64,000 nucleotides of DNA from Ursus arctos (lineage: Eukaryota; Chordata; Mammalia; Carnivora; Ursidae). The position numbers and the translations under genes are program-made. Below the pieces are notes generated by a model. The model worked only from the letters and a program-made list of their open reading frames with translations. It did no database searches and was not told where the DNA came from. Shown here piece by piece: positions 1-9,360 of the stretch. Within the stretch, counting starts at the first letter, position 1. Each line of letters opens with the position of its first letter. The stretch is taken from positions 5,748,001-5,812,000 of the forward strand of contig NW_026622874.1 in NCBI RefSeq assembly GCF_023065955.2, in the 5' to 3' direction.

Positions 1-30
1 TGAATGCATTTATTATTTAAAGAAAAACTA

Positions 31-210
31 CGGCGCACCTGGGTGGCTCAGTCGGTTCAGTGTCTGACTCTTGGTTTCGGCTCGGGTCATGATCTCGGGG
101 ACGTCTGGCTCTTCGCTCAGTGGGGAGTCTGCTTGAGATTCTCTCTCCCTCTCCCACTTGTGCTCTCTCTCTCTCTCTGAAATAAATAAATAAATAAATA
201 AATAATAAAA
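31..210 (+). mobile_element. SINEC (CAN-SINE), near full length
   Basis: Carnivore tRNA-derived SINE: tRNA-like head (GCACCTGGGTGGCTCAGTC), CT-rich middle and an AATAAATAAA tail. It is flanked by a 12-nt direct repeat with one mismatch (AAAGAAAAACTA at 19-30, AAAGAATAACTA at 211-222), the target-site duplication of L1-driven insertion. Confidence 0.93.
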
Positions 211-477
211 AAAGAATAACTATGAAAATGTAAAAGACCAATTTTGGCAGAAAAGCAATTTAAACAAGGAAACAATTATGTATGCTGGGAATAAGTAATA
301 TTTGTCCTCATACAAATATTTATTGTTACATTCTAGCTCTGAAAGAACATAGCATCATGAAAGAACTTTATACAAAATGCTGGAGATTTTTGTCTCCAAA
401 GATTTTTGTCTGAAAGTCTATCGAGGAAAGGTAGAGAACTCAAATTATAAATTGAGAATTAGAATAAACAAACTTCA

Positions 478-669
478 GGGGCGCCTGGGTGGCTCAGTTG
501 GTGAAGCGTCTGCCTTCGGCTCGGGTCATGATCCCAGGGCCCTGGGCTCCAGCCCCGCATGGGGCTCTGTGCTCAGTGGGGAGCCTGCTTCTCCCTCTGC
601 CTCTGATCTCCCTGCTAGTGTTCTCTCCCTCTCTCTCTCAAGTAAATAAATAAAAAATCTTTTTAAAAG
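478..669 (+). mobile_element. SINEC (CAN-SINE), full length
   Basis: Complete SINE with head, body and A-rich tail. The flanking repeat AACAAACTTCA (467-477) / AACAAATTTCA (670-680) marks the insertion. A 90-aa open frame across it is translated SINE and not a gene. Confidence 0.94.
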
Positions 670-722
670 AACAAATTTCATGAACACAAGTGCAGATAGA
701 AATTTGCAAGTCTTTGGAATTA

Positions 723-910
723 CTTTTTTAAAGATGTTATTTATTTATTTATTTATTTGAGAGAGAGAGGTGGGGGAGGGGCAGAGGGAGAAGCAGCCTC
801 CCTGCTGAGCAGGGAGCCTGACTCGGGGCTCGATCCCAGGACCCCATGACCCTGATATCATGACCTGAGCCAAAGGCAGATGCTCACTGACTGAGCCACC
901 CAGGAGCCCC
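723..910 (-). mobile_element. SINEC (CAN-SINE), inverted
   Basis: Read on the minus strand: T-rich tail at left and complement of the GGCTCAG head at right (CTGAGCCACCCAGG). The target-site duplication TGCAAGTCTTTGGAATTA is perfect over 18 nt (705-722 and 911-928). Confidence 0.96.
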
Positions 911-928
911 TGCAAGTCTTTGGAATTA

Positions 929-1950
929 TTAATATGAATAGAATATGAATTATTAATTATTATTAATATGAATAGAGCTTATCACAGATGACCTGAGCCT
1001 CTATTTTTTTATCAGGAGAAGCTGGAGTTTGATTTTTCTCTCGACAAGGTTTTCAAGCAAGTTGGTAAGAGATTATCAAAGTCACCATCACTGTCTTTGC
1101 TCAAACTTCTGCCGAACCTTTGCTCACCCCACTTAGTCCCTTGCAAAATCTCCCAACGTTAAAATCAAGTTCTCACACTTTGCTTCGGGTAAAGTGCAAT
1201 GATGAGAAACTGAGGAAAGAAAGAAATCACGTCAGAATAATGAGGGACTCTACGTGAAATAGGAGAAGACAACGTGTCTGAGGACCTGCTTCTGTAGCTG
1301 CCCCGAGGTCAGGGCATGGACCCTCAAGGTGGGAGGATAGAGACCCCGACCCCTACTTCTATTTTGAGTCTTCTGATGAACTGGGGTGGTTCCAACTGAG
1401 GTCTACTGGCAGGAAAGAAGATAAGGATCCCAGAGAGGAGCTTGCCTGAGTGGAAGGCAAGTCTGGCCAACTGACGGCTTGCAAGTGGCCAGAGAGAGAA
1501 CTAGAAAGCACATTTGGGGGCCTGTGTCCTTCGTGCTGGGCTGGGCGCCAGGGTGAAAAGTTGATGACGAAGCAGAGGCAGACAAATTTGGACAGAGTGA
1601 TCAGTAAGGGCCGCTCTAGAAACTGAGGCAATTAAGGGGGAAGGAGAATGTGGGGCTGAGGGGACAGCAAAGGCCGTGAGGCCCTTCAGACCGTGTGGCA
1701 AAAAGAGGATGAGCCAGGACAGGCAGGGGTAAGACCTGTTCCACATACAGGAGCCACACTACCGGGCTCCCCCTGCCCCTCTTCCTGCAGCCCTGCCCTC
1801 TCCTTTCCCCTCACCCCTGTCATCTACGCTGACTCAAACCAGATACACAGGGCCAATCGTGGAGAGAAGCCATTTGTCACCCAAGACAACGGTGGTAAGT
1901 AACACAGAACGTGTCAGAGGGCCAGCCACATGTACTGGGTGATATAACGT
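929..1950. other. Unique sequence, nothing recognised
   Basis: About 1 kb with no repeat I can name and no persuasive reading frame. The short minus-strand frames between 1359 and 1746 overlap one another in different frames and show no domain, so they are taken as chance. Confidence 0.5.
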
Positions 1951-1959
1951 GTGGCTAAC

Positions 1960-2690
1960 AGTATCGTGGAGCTGGTTCTCCTCACCCTCGAGGAACGCAG
2001 AGGCTCTGGTGAGCCTGCCCTCCTACGCCCCCAATTCCCACAACCCCTCCCAGTTATTAAATCCAGAAACCCGGATGTCCTCCTTGACACCTCCCTCTCT
2101 TCCCTCCCCTCCTCATAAAATCCTTCATCAAATCTTGCCAGGGTCACACGAAAAGTTCTCCCAAATCTGTCCGCCTGGCTCCCTGACCACCCGTGTGCCC
2201 CTCCAAGCTGTCCCTTCTTTCTGCCAGGCTCTGGAGAGCTCCTCCCCGCCTACCCGACAGGTCCTTTCCAAATGCATTTCCAATGCTGCATCCAGAGAAA
2301 GCCACCAGGAGACAGATGGGCCCTGTCACTGCACCCCTCTCCCAGGAGCAGAAAACCTTTCAGGGCTCCTTTTTGTTTAGGATGAAGACTGATTCCTTCG
2401 AATGCCGAGCACCCTGCTTGGGTCTGCGTCCCTGCAGCCTCAGCCGCTGCCCCCACATGTGGGTCCTGCTCCCTCATTCTCTCTGGCCACGGCCTTGTGC
2501 ATGACCCCACTGCCTGGGATGCCCCACCTCGCTTCTGCCCAGTGGGAGCCTCTCACAGGACGTGTGCCCTTCCTGCACCAGGCTTATCGGGTCTCGATCC
2601 CTGGGTTAGTACCGCTCTCCCCGTGGGGCCCAGCTCTTTCCTCCCACCTGCCTTGTTCCTGTGACTCCAGGGCGGGAGCGGAAGAGGAGA
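1960..2690 (+). mobile_element. Probable L2 (LINE2) fragment
   Basis: C-rich, degraded sequence with the feel of the L2 3' portion: serial CCTCC/CTCCC blocks, an AGGATGAAGACTGATTCC stretch resembling the L2 segment before its 3' end, then GGCC...CACTGCCTGGGATGCCCC. Strongly diverged; an alignment is needed to set the limits. The overlapping frames here (143 and 108 aa) have no coding features. Confidence 0.4.
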
Positions 2691-2877
2691 CCCTTAGACT
2701 GCAGACCCCCTATGAGGGGAGGAGGTGACCATGGCAAAGGGGTGCCCGAGGCCGGCTGGGGAAGGTAGCGGTAGCAGGTGCTTGTGACTTACCTTGGGGT
2801 TATTCTCAGGAAAATCCCATAAGGGAGGAAGGAAAGCAAGGTAGGTACAGGGAAAGGGAGCATCAAGCAAGGAGGTG

Positions 2878-3695
2878 GTCTCAGGTCAGGTCTAACTCAG
2901 GTGAAGGGTATGCTCTCAGGTAAGGTCTAACTCAGGCAAAGATGGCATCTCAGGTAAGGTCTAACTCAGGCGAAGATGGGATCTCAGGTCAAGTCTAACT
3001 GAGGTGAAGATGAGATCTCAGGTAAGGACTAACTCAGGTGAAGATGGGACCTCAGGTCAAGTCTAACTGAGGTGAAGATGGGGTCTCAGGTAAGGACTAA
3101 CTCAGGTGAAGATGGGACCTCAGGTCAAGTCTAACTGAGGTGAAGATGGGGTCTCAGGTAAGGACTAACTCAGGCGAAGATGGGACCTCAGGTCAAGTCT
3201 AACTGAGGTGAAGATGGGATCTCAGGTAAGGACTAACTCAGGTGAAGATGGGACCTCAGGTCAGGTCTGAGGTGAAGATGGGATCTCAGGTACGGTCTAA
3301 CTCAAGTGAAGATGGGGTCTCAGGTAAGGTCTAACTCAGGCATAAATGTGATCTCAGGTCAAGTCTAACTCAGGTGAAGATTGGGGTCTCAGGTAGGAAC
3401 TGACTCAGGTGAAGAATGTGATCTTAGGTAACTAGTTACATGAAGGGCACGGTCTCAGGTAAGGTCTGATTCGGGTGAAGATAGGATCTCAGGTAAAGCC
3501 TAACAGGTGAAGAATGGGATCTTAGGTAAATTCTAGCTCGGGTGAAGATAGGATCTCTGGTAGTTTAACTCAGGTGAAGAATGCAATCTAAAACAAAGTC
3601 TAAGTTGGGCGAAGGGTGTGGCCTTAGCTAAGGTCTGACTCAGGTGAAGTTGGGGTCTCAGGGAAGGAGTAGCTCAGGTGAGGGGAGTGGTGAGG
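2878..3695 (+). repeat. 34-bp minisatellite with a 68-bp higher-order unit
   Basis: About 24 tandem copies of a ~34-bp unit of the form TCTCAGGTAAGGTCTAACTC followed by AGGTGAAGATGGGA. Between about 2980 and 3260 two unit types alternate (CAGGTCAAGTCTAACTGAGG and CAGGTAAGGACTAACTCAGG), giving a 68-bp dimer repeated about four times. Units decay in length and sequence toward 3400-3690. At least eight units contain CAGGTAAGG, a near-perfect 5' splice-donor consensus on the plus strand. It is not a CRISPR: units are head-to-tail with no unique spacers. Confidence 0.95.
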
Positions 3696-3798
3696 TACAG
3701 GCTGATGGAGGAGTGCTCTGGGACATAACTGCCCTGAGGTCAGGGCCAGCCTCTGCACCGTCCTCCCAGTCAGTCGGTGTCTGGAGCGGCCCCTTCCT

Positions 3799-3826
3799 GG
3801 GGGGAGGGGGGAAGAGGGTTCAGGGG
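3799..3826 (+). other. G-quadruplex motif
   Basis: Four G-runs (6, 6, 3 and 4 G) separated by loops of 1, 4 and 4 nt, just 3' of the minisatellite and at the start of the GC-rich tract. Confidence 0.6.
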
Positions 3827-4099
3827 AGGCAAAGCGGCCGCTGTGGGCTGTCGGCCGCGGGCCCTGGGCAGCTGGGAGGCGGGTCTGGGCGGCACCACAG
3901 CCTCGAGAACAGAGAGGCAGCCAAGATTCCTTGTCCGAAGCACGTGCATGGAAGAATTCGGATGATAAAAGGAAAGCGAAGAACAAGCCTACCTAGAGGT
4001 AGAAGGCGTTACACTGAATTCTTCTTTTTTAGCCTCCCCCGGTCTGCAGCACAGCCTAGGGTCAGAATCGGGAGTGAGGGACACGAAGAAGCAAGGGGT

Positions 4100-4960
4100 C
4101 CTCCTGGTTGTGACAAGGTGACAGCCACGCCCACTCCAGCGTCCCCGAGGTGGCTTCGGTGTCCTCCCCTCGTTTCTCCCGTGGTGGCCTGGGCCTTCGT
4201 TCCTGTTCCCGTCCACGGCACGTCCGTCCCTTCCGTCTGGCTACTCTCTGAGCTGCCAGCGCCTCCCGGTGGGGTGTTTTCCGCACTGACCCGCTGTGGG
4301 ATCCGTTTCTGCGGCTGCGGCCGAGAGTCCCTGAGAAGCCGCACGAAGTCCGCAGCCGCGTTCAAATTCATGCCACCCAGACGGATTGACTCCGCATCTG
4401 CTAGATGCAGGTCCCATGGGAAACACGGGGGATACGACCTGGCATTTGCAGGCTTGGCCGCAGGGGAGCGTTCCGCAGGCTTCTGGAGCCCGGAGGGCAG
4501 GGAGGGCCTGCGTTGTGGACCCCCGACGTTGCGGAGCAAGCCTTGGTGTGACAGAGCAGGCTTCCAGAAGACGCAGGGTCACCCGGGTGGAGGTGGGCAC
4601 CGCCAGTCCCCCCTGTGGAGGGGGTGTGACTCTAAGCCTTTGCCATCCATCTCCCAGGGAGGAGCGTGTCCGAAGCTCCCCCCCTAACAAGGGGGAGCCA
4701 TTTCTTCGAGAACTCCTAATGTTTTGCTCTCCTTCGGACTCCGGTCCCCGGCGGCCAAGTACGCACCACCTCTGCGGTCGGCCCGGCTTATCCGGCCCCG
4801 GGCGAGCTTCACGCTGTGGAGAATGAACGATTTCTCTCGCAGGGCGGCGGGGCTTCCTCTGTGCCTGTTCTTCTCCGAGTCCGGCACGAACGAGCGGCCC
4901 GGAAGCGCCTCCACAGTGCCCTCTGGGGCCTCGGGTGGAACGACAGGCATTCCCGAAAGT
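4100..4960. promoter_or_regulatory. CpG-rich tract, candidate CpG island
   Basis: Lines counted by eye hold 4-9 CpG per 60 bases with GC above 60%, for an observed/expected ratio well above the usual 0.6 cut-off. Long frames in both strands (up to 347 aa) are what stop-poor GC-rich DNA gives by chance; none has a domain. It could be a promoter island or a GC-rich tract formed by biased conversion near the minisatellite. Confidence 0.5.
4342..4457. repeat. Diverged repeat pair, copy 1
   Basis: Aligns with 5392-5495 at roughly 70%. Shared landmarks are AAGTCC, TTCATGCCA, CTAGATG, CCATGGGA, GATAC and a perfect GGCATTTGCAGGCTTGG. This copy has CpG where the other has TpG/CpA. Confidence 0.6.
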
Positions 4961-5391
4961 CTGCGGGATGAAAGACTCCAGCCAGCCAGAGCCCCAGGGT
5001 ACGACGCCAAGTAGGTGATTAGGACTCTCTCCCCCCAGTGTATACACATCATTCACTCTGAGACCCAGAGAAAGTTATGTGTGCACTTCACATGCTTTAG
5101 GGGTAATTGCCCCAGAGGCCTTCTGCCTTTAATGGTCTCTCTCCACTACCTTTCCCTACATTCACCCCCCTGGGCCATTAGTCCCACCCATTCAGGATGG
5201 AACAATGTTGAGTCTTACTGGAAGGGTCGGGGCGAGATGTCACCATGGTTAAAGCACCCCACCGAGTGGCAGGGGAAATCCCGGCCCTATACCTCTCTAC
5301 CTAGAGATGTAGTCCCCTACCCTGCTGTGGAGAATATACCTCTATGCTCACAGAGTTAGCCACATAAGAAGTCCCTTCTCCCACATAAGTC

Positions 5392-5495
5392 CACAGGCCC
5401 GTTAAAGTTCATGCCATAAATGTTTATTCTGCATTTACTAGATGACAGGTACCATGGGACGCACTGGTGATACAATGTGGCATTTGCAGGCTTGG
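5392..5495. repeat. Diverged repeat pair, copy 2
   Basis: Partner of 4342-4457, about 1 kb downstream in the same orientation. The middle (ATTTACTAGATGACAGGTACC) resembles the start of an inverted L2 3' end. Confidence 0.6.
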
Positions 5496-5760
5496 GGGAG
5501 GACGCATGGGTCCACTGAAGGGGCACATATGTCATTAAACCATGATATTTGCTTGCCGAGAGGGAACCGTACATTCCAGACTAGCTAGCAGAAGGATAGA
5601 GGTCCAGGAAGGTTTCTCCAAAGGGGTGAGGTTTGAGCTGCCATCCGAGGGGGGAGGCAAGGAAGTCGATGCGTGATGGCAGGGACAGTCAGGCAGAATC
5701 CTGAAGGCAAGAACGAGCTGGTCTTGAATGGGGAACGTGTTGACGAGAGGGCGAGGAGGA
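5410..5760 (-). mobile_element. Possible L2 3' end, inverted
   Basis: Reads like complement of the L2 tail: TGTTTATTCTGCATTTACTAGATGACAGG corresponds in pattern to the usual 'TTTATTGAGCACCTACTATGTGCCAGG', followed by AAGGTTTCTCCAAAGGGGTG and CATTCCAG-type blocks. Old and diverged. Confidence 0.42.
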
Positions 5761-5769
5761 GGGGCCCCA

Positions 5770-6830
5770 GTGAGCGCCCACCTGACCTGGTCTCCGTACT
5801 CACAGCAGGTTGCTGTAGATGATTGAGGGAAAGAAAGAGAATATTTAGAGAGGAGGCTAGGCAAAAGGGAGATGTGGATGAGGCGAGAAGCGGAAGCGGG
5901 GAGAAGTGGGTGGATTTAGGGAGTATTTAGGACTTGGAATTGGAGGACTGGATAACGGGGTGGAGGTGGCGAGTAGCCCCGCCATTCTGCCGTGCTCCCC
6001 TCCCTCTGTCGCTCGCACTTACCACAAACGACCTGCTACTGTCTCTCCCATCCTGAACCACAATGTCAGCAAGGTTGGGGACCTTGTCTTAACGCTGCCC
6101 ACGTTGGGGTGCACCATTATTGCACGCTTGGCGCGTCTCTGTTCCAGAAGGGCGCCTCTGCAGTTCCGAAGTCTGCCGGCGGGTGGCAGCACACGCACAC
6201 CAGCCGGTCACTTCCACCTCCCACGCCCGCCCCACGCCCCCACCCCCACCGGCACGTTGTTTCCTGCAGCCTTGGCTTTTGAGCCCCTGCGGACGTTTTC
6301 CCCCATGCCCGATTCCCAGAGAAGACCTCTTTCCCCAGCCTTTCTGAGCTGCCTCCTTGGAGGGTGTGACTTCACCGGGGAACTTTTCCTGTGGGGTCAG
6401 GGCCGTGGTTTTACGGAGGCTTCATGGTCTCCATTCCCCGCCTTCCACAGAGCACTCAGGGGAAGCCGATGGGCCAAGTCCGAGGGTTCTCTCCTCCTGG
6501 TGCTGCAGCCAGGGCATCCCAGGCCGCGTCTACGTGAGCCTTCCCAGGCAAGTCAGTGGCAAAGCCCAGGCAGGGAATGCCTCACCCGAGTCAGAGGGTA
6601 GGTTTGGGTCTAGGAAGAGGGATTTAGGGTGAGCATGGTCAGAGGGGAAGCCAGGTGCTGAAAGGCGGTGGGAGGGGGGAGCAGGCTCAAAGTACCCCGC
6701 CGGAGGACCGAGGGGCAGGACTGAATCCTCCTTCCTGGGTGCGGAAGGAGGAGGGGTGTTGAGGCAGATGAAAAGTACAAAGAACGAAGACCTAGAGAAG
6801 GACACAGGAAGTTGAAGGTCAGTTTAGGGG
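5770..6830. other. Unique GC-moderate sequence, nothing recognised
   Basis: No named repeat. A 231-aa plus-strand frame (5906-6601) lacks any recognisable domain and two other frames overlap it, so I do not call it coding. Confidence 0.45.
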
Positions 6831-6831
6831 A

Positions 6832-6906
6832 CACATTGCCAGGGGGGAAGGAGGGTTTTAATCACCTCCATTTTGTTTTTTGTTTTTTGGGTTTTTTTAA
6901 AAGATT

Positions 6907-6941
<35 letters not shown>

Positions 6942-7562
6942 TTTGACACAGAGAGAGACAGCCATCAAGAGAGGGAACACAAGCAGGGGGAGTGGGAGAG
7001 GAAGAAGCAGGCTCATAGCGGAGGAACCTGATGTGGGGCTCAATCCCATAACGCCAGGATCACGCCCTGAGCCGAAGGCAGATGCTTAATGACTGCGCCA
7101 CCCAGGCGCCCCTAATCACCTTCATTTTGACCTCTGTGTGTACTTTCTAACTGATCAAGTTCTTCTCTCCAGCTTCTCTCTTAACTCAGGCAACCCCCCC
7201 CCCATGGGAACCACTAGCACCCTCCCAAGCAATAGGGACTGCCCTGTGCCAGGCAAGGGCCGGTGTGACCACCCCAAGACAATGATGGATTTGACCTTCA
7301 CTGCCTACCTGCACAGACCCACTGACTTTTGTCCCGCATTTTCCTTGTATAACCTAGATGCGTTTCCACTACTTTGGAGACCATCTTTCAGATGCTAGTC
7401 TGCTGTCTTCTCAGTGTTGGCCTTGCTAAAATAAATTCCCTTTCACCATTCTGTTTCACTCCACTCTCTGCCTTTGATTTTTTGTCCACAGGGAGTAGCT
7501 CAACCTGGTCTGTCTGGGACCCCGGAGCCAGGCGCTCTCACCCCAGCACCCCAGCTATACGG
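6832..7562 (+). mobile_element. Solo LTR (ERV1-like), split by a SINE
   Basis: Homologous over its length to the inverted LTR at 53,885-54,370. Shared blocks include CACCTCCATTTTGACCTC, a TCTCTTAACT segment, CCCATGGGAACCA, CCCCAAGACAATGAT, a TATA-like TTGTATAA/TATATAAA region and AATAAATTCC (poly-A signal) before the 3' part. No internal retroviral sequence follows, so it is a solo LTR. The 86-aa frame at 7138-7398 is LTR sequence. The SINE at 6876-7112 interrupts it. Confidence 0.75.
6876..7112 (-). mobile_element. SINEC, bear/seal-type variant, inside LTR
   Basis: Inverted SINE with the variant interior CCCATAACGCCAGGATCACG. Target-site duplication TAATCACCTCCATTTTG (6859-6875) / TAATCACCTTCATTTTG (7113-7129) lies in LTR sequence, so the SINE is younger than the LTR. 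Confidence 0.95.
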
Positions 7563-7867
7563 GATCAAAGGTCAGAATCCAGAACTATCTTACCCAATGC
7601 TGGGGACTGGTTTCTATAGACTAGCAGAAAGGTCTGGGGCCATATGTGACATCAGCACTCCATCCACCATCGTTCAGAGCCTTTGTCACTGAGGAAACAC
7701 GGTGTGAAAGGCTTCGCTGTGTAGGAGAAACAGCAAGGGCCCCCAGCCCCACTGGTGCTGTTCTCTGCCAAACGCTCACCGCTCACCGTCTGACCCTGTT
7801 TAACTTCCCCTCTCTTGTTCCCACTCCTCCTGCTTCTACTCCTTACCTCTTCTGACCTCTTGATCTT

Positions 7868-8113
7868 CAGACAGAGTAGAACGGTGGTTGCTAGGGGCTA
7901 GGCGGGGGGCAGAATGGGGAGCTGTTGTTCAACAGGTACAAAGTTTCAGGCTTGCAAGACCAAAGGGCTCTGGAGACGGATGGTGGGGATGCTTGCACAA
8001 CAGTGCGAATGTGCTTCATGACACTGAGCTGTGCACTCAAACAAACAAACCCCAAATGGTTCTGATGGTAAATTTATGTTAAATGTATTTTATCACATTG
8101 GGGGGAAAAAAAG
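7868..8113 (+). mobile_element. Old L1 (L1MA/MB-type) 3' UTR
   Basis: Matches the L1M tail pattern: ACGGTGGTTGCTAGGGGCTAGG, GGTGGGGATGCTTGCACAAC, TGACACTGAGCTGTGCACTC, AAATGGTTCTGATGGTAAAT and TGTATTTTATCACATT. 5'-truncated; no ORF remains. Confidence 0.85.
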
Positions 8114-8119
8114 AGGCAT

Positions 8120-8650
8120 TTGAGCCGTAGATGGGGATTCAGGAAGTTTTAGATCGTATTAATGGCTTCTGAATCCGAGCTCTCACCTGGAGAGAGGACG
8201 GAGAGGGAAACAGATGCAGGATTGGCAGAGGAGAAGTGGGACGCAGAGGGGCGTGGGCAGTAGCAGCAGTCAGACCCTTAGGAGGGAAAGCAGGAAGGCG
8301 TGGCGTGCGGACGTGGAGGCAGGAGCGCAGGTCTCAAGGTCAGAGGCTGCAGAAATGCCAGGAATCAGAGCAGAGGCAGGGGCAGGGGAGGGTGGGGTGC
8401 AGGCTGCGGGGGCTGAGGGAGCAGAGCCAAGTGCAGCTTCTGGATACTTGGCTCTGCGTGGAGGGCAGAGAGGTGGGAACCACACAGAGCCCGTGGCAGC
8501 CCTCTGTTGATGACAAGATCACCGGCTTTGCGACTTGCTGCGATTTCCTGCTCCCTCGGCATCCTCCTGCGTCTGGCCGATTCCACAGCCACACGGCCCA
8601 CCGGCCGGAGCCACTCTGACTTAAGGGGCTAGAAGTCTAACTGCTGTCCC
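8120..8650. other. Unique sequence with a G-quadruplex motif
   Basis: No named repeat. It contains four close G-runs at 8379-8397 (GGGG, GGGG, GGG, GGGG with loops of 2, 1 and 1 nt). Several short overlapping frames show no domain. Confidence 0.45.
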
Positions 8651-8695
8651 ATCCTCTCAAGAGTGGGGCTGTCTCCCGACGCTTGCCCACCTGCA

Positions 8696-8759
8696 GACAA
8701 CTCCAGCAAGGTCAAGACGACTCCAGCAAGGTCAAGATCCCAAAGACGACTTTGGGATC
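8696..8759. repeat. Tandem 20-bp duplication followed by a perfect hairpin
   Basis: Two 20-nt units (8696-8715 and 8716-8735) differ at one base and share ACTCCAGCAAGGTCAA. They are followed directly by an inverted repeat, stem GATCCCAAAG (8736-8745) and CTTTGGGATC (8750-8759), with a 4-nt ACGA loop. Confidence 0.95.
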
Positions 8760-9244
8760 GCCAGGTTCAAGAGGCTGGATCGTGTGGAGGTCTCCGTGGC
8801 CGTGCTGCATCTCTCCTGCTTTTCTCGAGCTGTGCCTCTGACACGCACAACTTGGTTTCATTCCCACACATCCTCTGAGACTCAGTTCAGGCTTCCCTCC
8901 AGAAAGCCTTCCTTCCGGTGAAGAAAGATGGGGCGAAATTGTCTAGTGAATGAGAGGACAGGGAATCCACCCTCGGGAAGCAGTATTTATTGGATGTTTG
9001 CGGGCACACGCCAGGTGGGATGGTTGTGCAAAGACAAGGACCCTCTCCTCGAAGAACGTGTGCCTGGCGGCTCTCCTGTCACATCCTTCGTGTTCGGAAG
9101 ACCAACAGTAGTTACGTTTGGCCTCAGTGCTCTCAAAATGATCCACTCATCCTTGAGGCCGCACGTCGTGCACGACACATCTTGTGCAGTGGATGAGTGA
9201 GCCTTTGTTACAGGACGATTTTCTAGTTTGCATGTGTGATTTTT

Positions 9245-9360
9245 CTCCTCTAGATTGTGAGCTCCTGGAAGTCAGGGACCGGTCTCACTCACGTTCGTCA
9301 TCAGAGAGCACAGAGCTTTGCACATAGTAGGTACCAAGAAATGTTTATCAGCTGAAAGAA
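9245..9360 (+). mobile_element. Probable L2 3' end
   Basis: Contains the typical L2 tail order: AGATTGTGAGCTCCTGGAAG, CAGGGACCGG, CACAGAGCTTTGCACATAGT and AGGTACCAAGAAATGTTTAT. Confidence 0.6.

Noticed and set aside
377..649. 90-codon frame with a serine/leucine-rich end
   Set aside because: C-terminal half is translated SINE; the same ...SLSLS ending recurs at every plus-strand SINE.
2878..3695. CRISPR-like array
   Set aside because: Repeats are directly tandem with no unique spacers, and the genome is mammalian; it is a minisatellite.
3644..4687. 347-codon plus-strand open frame
   Set aside because: Starts inside the minisatellite and runs through the CpG-rich tract; no domain, no splice or start evidence, and rival long frames overlap it on both strands.
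5906..6601. 231-codon plus-strand frame
   Set aside because: No domain; proline/arginine-rich composition typical of chance frames in GC-rich DNA; overlapped by other frames.
7138..7398. 86-codon plus-strand frame as a gene
   Set aside because: LTR-derived sequence.
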